Assembly: GCA_029972225.1 (NCBI GenBank)
Contig: CP124756.1
Coordinates: 4,192,279 to 4,256,278, forward strand
Reading direction: 5' to 3'
DNA length: 64,000 nucleotides
Source: Candidatus Thiothrix putei
Lineage (GTDB): Bacteria > Pseudomonadota > Gammaproteobacteria > Thiotrichales > Thiotrichaceae
Under the pieces are notes generated by a model. It was not told the DNA's origin. It did no database searches and saw nothing but the letters and a program-made list of their open reading frames with translations. Numbering within the stretch: position 1 is the stretch's first letter; every line of letters starts with the position of its first letter. The position numbers and the translations under genes were made by a program. Shown here piece by piece: positions 26,399 through 34,601 of this stretch.

Positions 26399-27082
26399 AT
26401 GATGGCAATGAAACTGGTGCTCCTCCCCGGTCTTGATGGCACGGGCTTGTTGTTCCAACCGCTGCTGGAACAGTTGGGTCATGCTTGTAGCGTGCAAATC
26501 ATTCGCTACCCACCCGACCAATGCCAATCGGTGCAAATCTTGGCGGCAAAAGTGCGCGAACAAGTGGCTTTCGATACGGATACCGTGTTGCTGGCAGAAT
26601 CGTTTTCCGGCTTGGTTGCGATGGAATTGCTGCGGCAAGGCATCGCACTACACAGCGTTATTTTCTGCGCGTCGTTTGCCAGTGCGCCACGCCCGTGGTT
26701 GCTGCAACTTGCCACAGTTTTGCCGTTGGAAACACTGTTCCGCTTGCCGTTACCTGATTTTCTGCTGCGAGGGTTGGGGTTGAATGCGCGGCTGGTTGCA
26801 CTCATTCGGCAAGTACGGACACAAGTTTCGCCTGCTGTATTTGCCTACCGCTTGCGCTTGATTGCGGCGGCACAGCATCAGCCGCAGGAACAGTGCTGGG
26901 AAATGCCTTGTTACTACCTGCGAGCAGCGGATGATTGGGCAGTGCCGGAGCGATGTGCGGAAGACTTACGGCGGCACTTTACCAAGGTGGACATTATCCG
27001 TATTGCGCAGTCGGGGCATTTTTTGCTGCAAAGCCAGCCTGATGCTTGTGCTGCCGTTCTAAACCGTTTGATTATCCACTAA
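26399..27082 (+). CDS. Alpha/beta hydrolase
   Basis: The 227-residue protein starts LVLLPGLDGTGLLF (oxyanion-hole strand and loop). It has a nucleophile elbow AESFSG (Ser near residue 68), acid in AADDWAVP and base in SGHFLLQ near the C-terminus, so a full Ser-Asp-His triad is present. The small size fits a compact esterase/thioesterase type. The substrate is unknown. Start choice is uncertain between Met1 and Met3. Confidence 0.85.
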   Translation: MMAMKLVLLPGLDGTGLLFQPLLEQLGHACSVQIIRYPPDQCQSVQILAAKVREQVAFDTDTVLLAESFSGLVAMELLRQGIALHSVIFCASFASAPRPWLLQLATVLPLETLFRLPLPDFLLRGLGLNARLVALIRQVRTQVSPAVFAYRLRLIAAAQHQPQEQCWEMPCYYLRAADDWAVPERCAEDLRRHFTKVDIIRIAQSGHFLLQSQPDACAAVLNRLIIH

Positions 27083-27176
27083 AAATCCACTGTATTTCCT
27101 CAGCCTCTGCAAAACCACTGCACGTCTGCACCGGATAATCCTCGCCATCTAAACCACTGACGAGGCGTATAGAGCG

Positions 27177-27665
27177 ATGGATTTTTCAGCCGAAAACGGT
27201 TGGCGCGAACGCTTAATGCGCTGGCTGGTGCAAATACTGCATGGCTTGTATCGTTGCGCTAACTATCGCCATGCAACAGCTTGGGATGTAACGCTTGAAG
27301 ATTTGCAGCAGCTACCCGCCGCAAGCACGGGGCGAGCATTGGCGGCATTCTTACAGCAGCACGGTTTCGCGCTAATGCCCAAGTTTGAAAGCCATGATTT
27401 GTTTCATGTGTTACTCGGTTACGGCGTGACGGTGGTTGATGAGGTGCGGATGCAATGTTGTCTGGCAGGCAGCGGGCGACGTACTGCACCGACGTTGGTG
27501 GTGATTGCGGTCGGTTGGATGTTTTACCCGGAATACGGCAGGGATTTTTGGCGGCATTATCAGCGCGGCAAAGGTATGGTGAATTTTTCGGGTTGGGATT
27601 TTAAAGCGCTGTTGCTTGAACCGATGGCGGTTTCGCAGGCTCGAATACACAATCCATGCTCATAA
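27177..27665 (+). CDS. Coq4-like protein
   Basis: The 162-residue protein has HDLFHVLLGYGVTVVDE: His73, Asp74, His77 and Glu89 form HDxxH-x11-E, the metal-binding motif of the Coq4 family, which in ubiquinone synthesis organises or decarboxylates intermediates. No other ubi/coq gene is next to it, so the role is open. The final 15 or so residues (from LEPMAVSQ) are encoded by a direct repeat that recurs at 28351, so the native C-terminus may have been altered. Confidence 0.7.
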   Translation: MDFSAENGWRERLMRWLVQILHGLYRCANYRHATAWDVTLEDLQQLPAASTGRALAAFLQQHGFALMPKFESHDLFHVLLGYGVTVVDEVRMQCCLAGSGRRTAPTLVVIAVGWMFYPEYGRDFWRHYQRGKGMVNFSGWDFKALLLEPMAVSQARIHNPCS

Positions 27666-27710
27666 CGATGATAGAGAAATCACGATGAAACACCACGCTA
27701 AATACTTGCT
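27615..27710 (+). repeat. Direct repeat copy 1 (partner at 28351-28445)
   Basis: The stretch starting CTTGAACCGAT and running through CTCGAATACA and AATCCATGCT to ATGAAAC.CCACG matches 28351-28445 at most positions. Here it provides the end of the Coq4-like gene and a 14-codon stub (27685-27729, MKHHAKYLLL...) that mirrors the start of the lipoprotein at 28421. Confidence 0.75.
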
Positions 27711-27758
27711 TCTTACCAGTACTGGATAATTCTTACCACACTAAGAGGAATAAACAAC

Positions 27759-27983
27759 ATGAAATACTTCACTGTGACAAATGGGAAAATATTTTTTCTA
27801 GTCATGGGGGCTGTGTGCCTGCTAGCGTTTCAATTCATCGGGGGGACTGTAGATGCCGAGGGCGTGCTGCATGAGCCGTTTGCCTTGCTGCCACTAGGCT
27901 ACCTCTTTTTGCTAATCGGGGTAGTGCTGGGCTTGTTTGGCTTGCTCCGCGCTGCATTCCGGTGGAAAGGCTTGGGTTCATGA
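27759..27983 (+). CDS. Two-helix membrane protein, DUF3955-like
   Basis: The 74-residue protein has two hydrophobic helices (about residues 10-28 and 44-66) joined by a short polar loop; FLLIGVVLGLFGLLRA resembles the DUF3955 family. AAGAGGAA precedes the ATG. The stop overlaps the next gene (ATGA), so the two are coupled. The function is unknown. With its partner it lies between the two copies of a direct repeat. Confidence 0.6.
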   Translation: MKYFTVTNGKIFFLVMGAVCLLAFQFIGGTVDAEGVLHEPFALLPLGYLFLLIGVVLGLFGLLRAAFRWKGLGS

Positions 27984-28363
27984 GGCGGGCATTGGGATTA
28001 CAGGTACATTTTAACCTGCGGATGTTGATCGCTGCCATTGCCTTGTTTGCAATCGAGGTGATTATCGCCACTAAACTCAACGACTATCACTTTATCCGTG
28101 CTTATTTCGGCGATTTTCTGGTGGTGATGTTGGTGTATTGCGCGGTGAAGGCCTTCTGGAATGTGGAGGCAACACGGCTGGCAATCGGTGTATTTGCCTT
28201 CGCCGTGGCGGTGGAATTGGCGCAATTGTTCCGTGTGGCGGATGTACTGCAATTGACCGGCTGGGCGCGGGTGGTGGTGGGGACGAGTTTTAGTTTTCAC
28301 GATGTGCTGATGTATGCAGCGGGGTGTTTCGTCGTCTGGTGGGTGGATCGCTTGAACCGATAG
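27980..28363 (+). CDS. DUF2809-like membrane protein
   Basis: The 127-residue protein has four hydrophobic segments. FNLRMLIAAIALFAIEVIIA, NDYHFIRAYFGDFLVVMLVYC, AFAVAVELAQLFRV and SFSFHDVLMYAAGC are the pattern of DUF2809 integral membrane proteins. ATG 27980 overlaps the previous stop and is preferred over a GTG at 27962. The function is unknown. Confidence 0.75.
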   Translation: MRRALGLQVHFNLRMLIAAIALFAIEVIIATKLNDYHFIRAYFGDFLVVMLVYCAVKAFWNVEATRLAIGVFAFAVAVELAQLFRVADVLQLTGWARVVVGTSFSFHDVLMYAAGCFVVWWVDRLNR

Positions 28364-28445
28364 CGGCTTTGCAGACTCGAATACAAAATCCATGCTTATA
28401 ACATTGACGGAGGAATCACTATGAAACGCCACGAAAAACACTTAC
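28351..28445 (+). repeat. Direct repeat copy 2 (partner at 27615-27710)
   Basis: The repeat covers the last codons of the DUF2809 gene, the intergenic stretch and the first codons of the small lipoprotein. The spacing between copies is 736 bases and encloses the two membrane-protein genes. Confidence 0.75.
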
Positions 28446-28600
28446 TGCTCTGGCTGTGCCTGCTGGGGCTGAATGCCTGCGCCACACCGCACCCAGAATG
28501 TGAGAAGGCAGATGCATTCGGGCATTGCCAGCAGTGGAAAGGGGTTGAGCCGAGTTGCGCCAAACCGGACTTTCTGGGCTTTTGCCCACCGAGTCGGTGA
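28421..28600 (+). CDS. Small Cys-rich lipoprotein (59 aa)
   Basis: The signal peptide MKRHEKHLLLWLCLLGLNAC has a lipobox (LNAC, Cys20). The 39-residue mature part has four further Cys (in PECEKA, GHCQQW, PSCAKP, GFCPPS), suggesting two disulfides in the periplasm. GGAGG lies 5 bases before the ATG. It heads a cluster leading to two peptidoglycan-hydrolase-like genes. No family is recognised. Confidence 0.7.
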   Translation: MKRHEKHLLLWLCLLGLNACATPHPECEKADAFGHCQQWKGVEPSCAKPDFLGFCPPSR

Positions 28601-28602
28601 TT

Positions 28603-28734
28603 ATGGAAACATTACTGGTTTTACTTTTTGTACTGATTTTGGCAGCAATAGGTTCAAATCATTTCATTGTTAATTTTATTGTATTTCCTCGGCATTGCCG
28701 CCATCTGGCTCGACAGCGCAACCACCGGCTATGA
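28603..28734 (+). CDS. Small membrane protein (43 aa)
   Basis: METLLVLLFVLILAAIGSNH gives a single hydrophobic helix, followed by a basic tail rich in Arg and His. It starts 2 bases after the lipoprotein stop and overlaps the possible start at 28731 of the NlpC/P60 gene. It could be a degraded or frameshifted longer protein, since the second half is of unusual composition. Confidence 0.4.
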   Translation: METLLVLLFVLILAAIGSNHFIVNFIVFPRHCRHLARQRNHRL

Positions 28735-28751
28735 ACAATCGGAATACGCAA

Positions 28752-29192
28752 ATGAATAATATGGCGCAGCCTACTGCCTCGATATTTGTTATCCCTCCCC
28801 ATTTCCTGACCATCCGTTACAACGGCGCACACTACCCCGGTTCGCCGAACACCAACGGGCTGGAAGGCGGAGCCAATTGTCAGCAATTTGCCTACGAACT
28901 CCTACGCCATAACAGCTTCAGCGTCCCAGATTTACGTTCCCGCGAATTGTGGGAAGACACAACCCATACTTACCGGGTCACGGAATTGACGTGGGGCGAT
29001 TTGCTGTTGTGGAACAAAACACCCGATCCTTACGGGGCACACGTTGGGGTGTATATCGGCGATGGGCAGGCTATCCACCTTGCCAAAGACAACGGCTACC
29101 CGGTGATGGAGCGGCTGGAAAATATTGCGCAACATCCTGCGTATCGTGTATTTATCGGCGCAAAACGCGCCATGCTTCATGGAGGAAATTAA
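28752..29192 (+). CDS. NlpC/P60-like cysteine peptidase
   Basis: The protein has 146 residues from ATG 28752 (GGAA 8 bases upstream); ATG 28731 is an alternative. GGANCQQFAYELL gives the catalytic Cys43, GAHVGVYIG the catalytic His97 and AIHLAK a further His109, as in NlpC/P60 amidases that cleave peptidoglycan stem peptides. No signal peptide is visible, so it acts in the cytoplasm or is exported by another route. The next gene encodes a second probable murein hydrolase. Confidence 0.75.
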   Translation: MNNMAQPTASIFVIPPHFLTIRYNGAHYPGSPNTNGLEGGANCQQFAYELLRHNSFSVPDLRSRELWEDTTHTYRVTELTWGDLLLWNKTPDPYGAHVGVYIGDGQAIHLAKDNGYPVMERLENIAQHPAYRVFIGAKRAMLHGGN

Positions 29193-29196
29193 GCCT

Positions 29197-30018
29197 ATGG
29201 AGCAAGCCATGAAACACCTCACCCACCTACTGGTTTTCCTCACCCTGACAGCCCTAACCCAGCTCGGCGGTATTATTTTGTGGCTGAGTTTGCCCGTGTT
29301 ACGCCTGATCCGTCGCCCATCACGCTGGCAGCAAACAGGGCTACGCGGCGCGGCATTCCTGCTGATTTACGCCCTGTCGGTCTTCAGCTTCGTACCCACG
29401 CTGGCGCAATGGAATGGCAGAGTGCCACTGCCGTGCTTTGCCAGCGATGCCGCCCCGCTGCAAGCTGCCAATGTTGGTTATTGCCTGCTGATGCGCAATT
29501 ACGTCACACCCGCCACCCAAACCCGCTTACTCACGGTAGCACGGCAATTTCGGAAGGTTCACCCCGATAGCACGGTGCGTTATTTGGATGCTAACTTTCC
29601 GTTTTTGAACGGTTTTCCCTTGCTGCCGCATTTGAGCCACAACGATGGACGTAAAGTGGATCTGGCGTTTTTTTACCAGCGCAAAGACACCCACGAACCG
29701 TTAAATACCTCACCCTCATGGCTGGGGTACTGGTGTTACGAACAGCCACAACACCCGAAAGAAGCGGCGTGTTTAGGCAAATCCAGCTATTTACGTTGGG
29801 ATTTCGACTGGTTGCAATCACGCTATGCGGCGTATGAAATGGATGCAGTGCGTACCCGTACCCTGTTGCAATTGCTGGCGGCGGATGCGCAAAAAGTGTT
29901 GTTAGAACCGCATTTACAAGCGCGGCTAGGCGTTCAGGCTGCCAACGTCAAATTTCAAGGTTGCCGTGCAGCGCGGCACGATGACCATGTTCATGCACAA
30001 TGGTCATCAGCAAAGTAG
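29197..30018 (+). CDS. Membrane-anchored M15/M74-like murein metallopeptidase
   Basis: The protein has 273 residues from ATG 29197 (GGAGG 11 bases upstream). Two membrane helices (about residues 8-38 and 50-70) precede a periplasmic domain. LSHNDGRKVDLAF gives His148 and Asp155 (SxHxxGxxxD) and the C-terminal DDHVHAQW gives His264 and His266, the zinc ligands and base of LAS-type DD-peptidases. It probably trims peptidoglycan cross-links at the inner-membrane face. It begins 4 bases after the NlpC/P60 stop, pointing to a joint cell-wall function. Confidence 0.72.
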   Translation: MEQAMKHLTHLLVFLTLTALTQLGGIILWLSLPVLRLIRRPSRWQQTGLRGAAFLLIYALSVFSFVPTLAQWNGRVPLPCFASDAAPLQAANVGYCLLMRNYVTPATQTRLLTVARQFRKVHPDSTVRYLDANFPFLNGFPLLPHLSHNDGRKVDLAFFYQRKDTHEPLNTSPSWLGYWCYEQPQHPKEAACLGKSSYLRWDFDWLQSRYAAYEMDAVRTRTLLQLLAADAQKVLLEPHLQARLGVQAANVKFQGCRAARHDDHVHAQWSSAK

Positions 30019-30027
30019 CAACGCGCC

Positions 30028-30168
30028 ATGTGGATGGCACATGATGTAGGCATTGCCGCCGTATCCTCGCCCACGCCGACCAGCATGTACCGCTCGCTGG
30101 CAACGCAATTACCGTTTCTGGCGCGGGAGGTGTATTTTATTCATCACTTCGCGCTGACCGGGATGTGA
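30028..30168 (+). pseudogene. C-terminal fragment of a YdcF/SanA (DUF218)-like protein
   Basis: The 46 codons MWMAHDVGIAAVSSPTPTSMYRS continue through LPFLAREVYFIHHFALTG to a stop. This resembles the last part of DUF218 (SanA/ElyC/YdcF) envelope proteins. The in-frame codons before the ATG (QRA) start right after the stop of the preceding gene, so the front of the gene was lost at that junction. Confidence 0.5.
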
Positions 30169-30193
30169 CTTAGAAGCGTAGAAACTTTAGCGA

Positions 30194-30697
30194 TCAGCGC
30201 ACCAGAGACAACGCCTTGAATGCCGGATGCCCAACTACCAGCAAATGCTTGCCCCAAATCTTTGCTTTCACCGTAACGGTGTAACGATTCGGTGGCTCAA
30301 ACACATAATCACCTTTATCAGACAATTGTTCAGGGGGCAGTATGCACGGGTAAATTTTCCCTTTCTGCTCACCTAACACTTCCGCTCCCTTATTTAGGCA
30401 GCTATTGGGCTGGATAGTACGCTCAAGAAAAATCCTGCCTTGCAACGGCTCATCTGTTTCAGGATGCACCAAATCCATAACATCAAGATAGCTGTGCAGA
30501 ACGTGCTTGTAACCGCCCCTGTTCTGGTACAGCTCATAAGTGACGGCAGCCTGATAATGAGTCTGAACCCTCAATGACACCAGTGGAAGCGACTGGATAT
30601 ACCAGCCCACAGCAAAAAACACCGAACCGGTAGTAAACTCCCGGTAGAGCAACCCAACGGATAGGCAGAAAACGATGCTACACCTCCCCACTCTCAC
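30194..30697 (-). CDS. Hypothetical protein with N-terminal hydrophobic segment
   Basis: The 167-residue protein is not recognised. An N-terminal hydrophobic stretch (about residues 7-35) could be an anchor or signal. The remaining part is beta-rich and polar, with two Cys (in NSCLNK and YPCILP) that could pair in the periplasm. Its start overlaps the divergent acetyltransferase start by about 20 bases, so a shorter start is possible. Confidence 0.5.
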   Translation of the reverse strand: MRVGRCSIVFCLSVGLLYREFTTGSVFFAVGWYIQSLPLVSLRVQTHYQAAVTYELYQNRGGYKHVLHSYLDVMDLVHPETDEPLQGRIFLERTIQPNSCLNKGAEVLGEQKGKIYPCILPPEQLSDKGDYVFEPPNRYTVTVKAKIWGKHLLVVGHPAFKALSLVR

Positions 30698-31232
30698 TAC
30701 CGCACGCTTGCAGTTACGCCCCTTTGTGCTCGCGGATGCCGAACAAATACACGCCCTTGCCAGCGATTACGCAATCGCCCGCTTCACCTCCAACATCCCG
30801 CACCCGTATGAAGAAGGCTATGCGGAACGCTGGATTGCAACCCATGCCCACCAGTTTTACACCAACCAACACGTCACCCTCGCCATAACTGATCCCGCCA
30901 ACGACACTATCCTTGGCACGGTTAGCCTCGGCACACACCGCACCAACAAACGCGCTGAACTCGGTTACTGGGTCGGCGTGCCTTACTGGGGCAAGGGTTA
31001 TTGCACGGAAGCAGCGCAAGCCCTCATCCGCTACGGCTTTGAGGTGCTGGATTTACACAAAATCGTCGCACGGCATTTCGTCAGCAATCCCGCTTCTGGG
31101 CGAGTCATGCAAAAAATGGGGATGCAGCACGAAGCGATCTTGCGCGAAGAAATTCTCAAGGATGGCGTGTATCACGATATGGCGGTGTATGGGCTGATTA
31201 ACCCCGCGCATTCCCAGCAACATGTTCCTTAA
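30675..31232 (+). CDS. GNAT acetyltransferase, RimJ/RimL type
   Basis: The 185-residue protein begins with TARLQLRPFVLADAEQIHALA. It has the acetyl-CoA motif GYWVGVPYWGKGYCTEAAQALIRYGFE and the C-terminal RVMQKMGMQHEAILREEILKDGVYHDMAVYG. This is the layout of RimJ/RimL-like N-acetyltransferases that modify ribosomal-protein N-termini or amino-group substrates. The target cannot be assigned. Confidence 0.88.
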   Translation: MLHLPTLTTARLQLRPFVLADAEQIHALASDYAIARFTSNIPHPYEEGYAERWIATHAHQFYTNQHVTLAITDPANDTILGTVSLGTHRTNKRAELGYWVGVPYWGKGYCTEAAQALIRYGFEVLDLHKIVARHFVSNPASGRVMQKMGMQHEAILREEILKDGVYHDMAVYGLINPAHSQQHVP

Positions 31233-31308
31233 AAAAACCACCGATCATAAATGCAACTTGAATAATTCCACCTATAATAAAAGCTCAACAATACAAGGAC
31301 AGTTAACA

Positions 31309-31884
31309 ATGCCAACAATACAACGCACCTTTGCGACCCTGCTCGTTGCAGCTAGCCTGCTGACCGCCTGCACCAGCACCCCGACCCAGCCCGACACAAA
31401 ACCCGCCAGCAAAACCATCATCACCAGCACCGCCAAGCCCACTACTTGCGCCATCCTCAACGGCTACACCGCGCAAGACGAACTCATGCTGGAGCCACCC
31501 GTGTATTACGCTGTCATCTCCAAAGACTTGGCGAGCGCGGAATGCCTGCTGAAAATGGGCAAAGACCCCAACAAACCGGATGGTATCGGCACAACCCCGT
31601 TACTCGCCGCCATCGACCAAGGCAATACCAACATGGTCAGCCTGCTGCTCAAACACGGCGCAGATGCCAACCATCTCAAAGATTGGCAACGCCCGCTGGA
31701 TGTTGCCCGTAAAAAAGGCAACCCCACCATCATCAAGCTGCTGGAACAGGCAGGTGCAACCTCAGAAAACGACCGCACCCAACGCGCCTACAACGAAGCG
31801 GCAACCTTTGAACGCGCCAGCAATCAAGCCCTATTCGACGCAGAACAAGAATACCAGCGTGAACAACAACTACGTGGTCAATGA
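31309..31884 (+). CDS. Ankyrin-repeat lipoprotein
   Basis: The protein has 191 residues from ATG 31309 (AAGGA upstream). The signal peptide MPTIQRTFATLLVAASLLTAC has lipobox LTAC. After a Thr/Pro/Lys-rich linker, about three ankyrin-like repeats follow (PPVYYAVISKDLASAECLLKMG, TPLLAAIDQGNTNMVSLLLKHGAD, RPLDVARKKGNPTIIKLLEQAG). The C-terminus is a charged, Gln/Glu-rich helix. It is probably a periplasmic protein-interaction lipoprotein. Its end overlaps the convergent kinase gene by 7 bases. Confidence 0.8.
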   Translation: MPTIQRTFATLLVAASLLTACTSTPTQPDTKPASKTIITSTAKPTTCAILNGYTAQDELMLEPPVYYAVISKDLASAECLLKMGKDPNKPDGIGTTPLLAAIDQGNTNMVSLLLKHGADANHLKDWQRPLDVARKKGNPTIIKLLEQAGATSENDRTQRAYNEAATFERASNQALFDAEQEYQREQQLRGQ

Positions 31885-33509
31885 AAAAAGGGCAGCTCAA
31901 TAATAAATTCCGCCCCCTGTGCAGCATCCCCCAGCCGGATCCTACCGCCATACGCTTTAAGGATAGAAGCCACGATTTCCAGCCCCAAACCCGTTCCCCC
32001 CTTGGTACGCTTAGTGGTGAAAAAGGGGGTAAATATTTTGTCACGATTAGCCGGGGAAATGCCCTCGCCATTGTCATGTAGCCGCAAACATAACGTGTCA
32101 CCTGTACCACCGGTATACACATCCATGCGACTCGCACCGTGCTGCAAGCTGTTATCGAACAGGTTGATAACGATGGTTTCTAAGGCATCGGGGGCAATCG
32201 CCAGTGGGGTATTCAACAAGGTATGGTGGATCTGTACCAACAACCCCCGCTCTCGATAACGGTTGCTCAATGCCTTGAACAGAGCAGGCAGGGTACTGGT
32301 TTCTTTGCGAGTCTCCAATGCATCCGCACGCGCCAATTCCAACAGACGGTTGACCAGTTGTTTAAGACGCTGCGTATCGGCCAACAGGTTTTGGATGAAT
32401 TTTTCACGGCGTTCTGGCGGCATAGTTTCCATGTGATCGTGCAGCAACTCCAAAGCGCCTTGCATCGCCGTCAGGGGGGTTTTGAATTCGTGTGACACAT
32501 GGGTGGCAAAGCGGCGAATATAATCGGAACGTTCCGCTAAGGCGTGCGACATTCCCGCAAAACTTTCTGACAATTGCGCCACCTCCTTAGTGACCGGGTT
32601 TTGGATGGGTTCCACTTCACGTTGCTCACCTTGACGTACCCGTTCCGTTTGCTTCAACAGTTCACGGATGGGGCGCGAAATGGTGGAAGACACCAATAAA
32701 ATCAGTAAAACCGCCAATACCAACAAGCTAAGGGTCGCTAAAAAAACTATCCCCTTATTGGCATACAGGTGTTTGATAATGTTAGTTGGGGTACGCGAGA
32801 GCAGCAGAACCCCCTGCAACCTCTCATTTTCAATAATCGGAAAGGCGGTAAACACCCGAATTTGGCTACCCCGACTGATAGAATACAACGGTGGCGGTGG
32901 TTCGTCAGAAATGCGTTGGCGAATCAGGCTCGCGTATTTGCCTTGTAAGGCTTGTTTCACCTCTGCAACATGCGCCAGTGACAACCCCACCTCTTCGCGC
33001 CCGGCAATGACCGTGCCATTGGCATCCAAAAGACGAATACCAGAGAGTGTCACTTGCTGCGTATCACGCAAAATCTGATTCATTTTTTCGCCAATTTTAC
33101 GCGCCAGAGGGTCAACAGCCTGAGTGCTGGGACGAGCTTCGGGGCGAGGCGGTGCAATAGGCGCAATCAAGTCAACACTCGGCGTTACGGGCGTATAGAA
33201 AGTATCATTGCTAGGCTGTTCTTCGGTATAAGGCGGGTCTGGCAGTGTCAGTGAATGAGAAAATTGAATGTAACCGTAATGGTTTTCATGCTGCTGTTCA
33301 CGCACTAATTGCCGAAAGGTAGCAGCTAATGCGGCAGATTGTGAAATCAGTTCCAGCTCAGTTTGTTGTACCAATTCATTTTCGTAAATACGGAAAAAAT
33401 ATAATCCACCCAGTGGCAATGCTAACACCGCTAACATCACCAAGAGCAAAATACTCCGTAACCTGAATAAGGTTTTGCGTGGCAGAGGCAAACGAGCATT
33501 TATTGGCAT
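31878..33509 (-). CDS. Membrane sensor histidine kinase, CreC-like
   Basis: The 543-residue protein has a first membrane helix near residues 17-38, a periplasmic sensor of about 200 residues rich in Pro (SVDLIAPIAPPRPEARP), a second helix near 250-272 and HAMP (ISRPIRELLKQTERVRQGE). HisKA follows with ATHVSHEFKTPLTAMQ (His340) and HATPase with NLFDNSLQHG, DNGEGI and GGTGLGLEIV. The start overlaps the response-regulator stop by 10 bases, making a two-gene operon. The ligand is unknown. Confidence 0.9.
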   Translation of the reverse strand: MPINARLPLPRKTLFRLRSILLLVMLAVLALPLGGLYFFRIYENELVQQTELELISQSAALAATFRQLVREQQHENHYGYIQFSHSLTLPDPPYTEEQPSNDTFYTPVTPSVDLIAPIAPPRPEARPSTQAVDPLARKIGEKMNQILRDTQQVTLSGIRLLDANGTVIAGREEVGLSLAHVAEVKQALQGKYASLIRQRISDEPPPPLYSISRGSQIRVFTAFPIIENERLQGVLLLSRTPTNIIKHLYANKGIVFLATLSLLVLAVLLILLVSSTISRPIRELLKQTERVRQGEQREVEPIQNPVTKEVAQLSESFAGMSHALAERSDYIRRFATHVSHEFKTPLTAMQGALELLHDHMETMPPERREKFIQNLLADTQRLKQLVNRLLELARADALETRKETSTLPALFKALSNRYRERGLLVQIHHTLLNTPLAIAPDALETIVINLFDNSLQHGASRMDVYTGGTGDTLCLRLHDNGEGISPANRDKIFTPFFTTKRTKGGTGLGLEIVASILKAYGGRIRLGDAAQGAEFIIELPFFH

Positions 33510-34201
33510 GTGGCAAGTTTATAACCCACTCCGTGTACGGTTTCAATCACATTATCACACCCAACATCGGCAAATTTCTGACGTATGTGACGGATATGGC
33601 TGTCGATGGTACGATCACTCACATACACATTGCCATCGTAGGCATTGCCCATGATGCTATCGCGACTAAATACACGGGTTGGCTGACGGGCAAACAGTTG
33701 CAACATAGCAAACTCAGTGGCGGTTAGGCTTAAGGATGCTCCACCCCAACTGGCAGTATGCTGCTCTGGTTGAATACTGAGTTTACCGTAACGGATGCTG
33801 CTGCCATGCTCTGGTTCAGTCACGGATTTGCTGTGCTGTTGTGTACGCTTCAGGATGACATTAATCCGCGCCACTAATTCGCGCGGGCTAAAAGGCTTGG
33901 TAACGTAATCATCCCCACCAATCTCTAACCCTAGAATCCGATCAATCTCATCATCACGGGAGGAAAGGAATAAAATTGGCACATCCGAAAACTTGCGGAT
34001 CTCGCGACACACTTCCAAGCCATCCAGCTCCGGCATATTAATGTCGAGCACCAGCAAATCACTGGGATACTGGCGGAAAGTATCCAAGGCTTGACGCCCG
34101 TCTTCGGCTTGAGTGACTTGCATCCCCGCTTTTTCCAGCGCAAAGCTAATCACGTCGCGGATGTGGGGATCGTCGTCGGCAATGAGGATATGTTTATTCA
34201 T
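33500..34201 (-). CDS. OmpR/PhoB-family response regulator, CreB-like
   Basis: The protein has 233 residues from ATG 34201; the upstream open frame is non-coding. The receiver shows ADDD, phospho-acceptor Asp53 in VLDINMPELDG and Lys102 in VTKPF. The C-terminal winged helix has SLTATEFAMLQLFARQPTRVFSRDSIM and TIDSHIRHIRQKF...VHGVGYKL. It is the first gene of the pair with the kinase and presumably controls genes for the envelope or metabolism; targets cannot be inferred. Confidence 0.92.
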   Translation of the reverse strand: MNKHILIADDDPHIRDVISFALEKAGMQVTQAEDGRQALDTFRQYPSDLLVLDINMPELDGLEVCREIRKFSDVPILFLSSRDDEIDRILGLEIGGDDYVTKPFSPRELVARINVILKRTQQHSKSVTEPEHGSSIRYGKLSIQPEQHTASWGGASLSLTATEFAMLQLFARQPTRVFSRDSIMGNAYDGNVYVSDRTIDSHIRHIRQKFADVGCDNVIETVHGVGYKLATCQ

Positions 34202-34601
34202 ACAGCTAGTGTAGCAAAAAATAGAAAACCCCAAACGGCGGGTGTCGTACCGCCGATCGGGATCCAGGAGTCTCAGGGTTGCTAAAACCCCGCCGGGAAA
34301 ACTGGTCGTAAGCAAAGATTATTGTTGTCATCGCCAGTACCCGTTCGGTGAGTAGTGTCAGGAATGTATGCTACGGGGAGAATGTGCAGGCTTTATCCTG
34401 ATAATGTGGAGATACATCGGAAATAATTTGCAAATTGTGTGCAGAAGTACTTCTGCTGGTGAATCCTCAGCGCTGCCATCATAGAAAAATCATGGATTTC
34501 TGCAATTCACGCTTGAAATTCCCCTTACTCCATGCTCCAAGATGCATTACAATCGCCCCCTTATCCGCAGTTCCTGCGTTTCTTCTTTGAGATTTGGACA
34601 A
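34202..34601. other. 400-base intergenic region between response regulator and EF-G
   Basis: This region must hold the divergent promoters. A short G+C-rich stretch (34236-34300) with partial self-complementarity lies near the regulator start. I see no protein-coding frame with a ribosome binding site, no tRNA and no riboswitch that I recognise. Confidence 0.5.

Noticed and set aside
31259-31278. TTGAAT and TATAAT as the ankyrin lipoprotein promoter
   Set aside because: The two boxes are only 9 bases apart, too close for a sigma-70 promoter. TATAAT alone may still be a -10 box.
34515-34545. CTTGAAA before EF-G as a second heat-shock promoter
   Set aside because: The nearest CCCCAT-like element is only about 9 bases away, too short for sigma-32 spacing.
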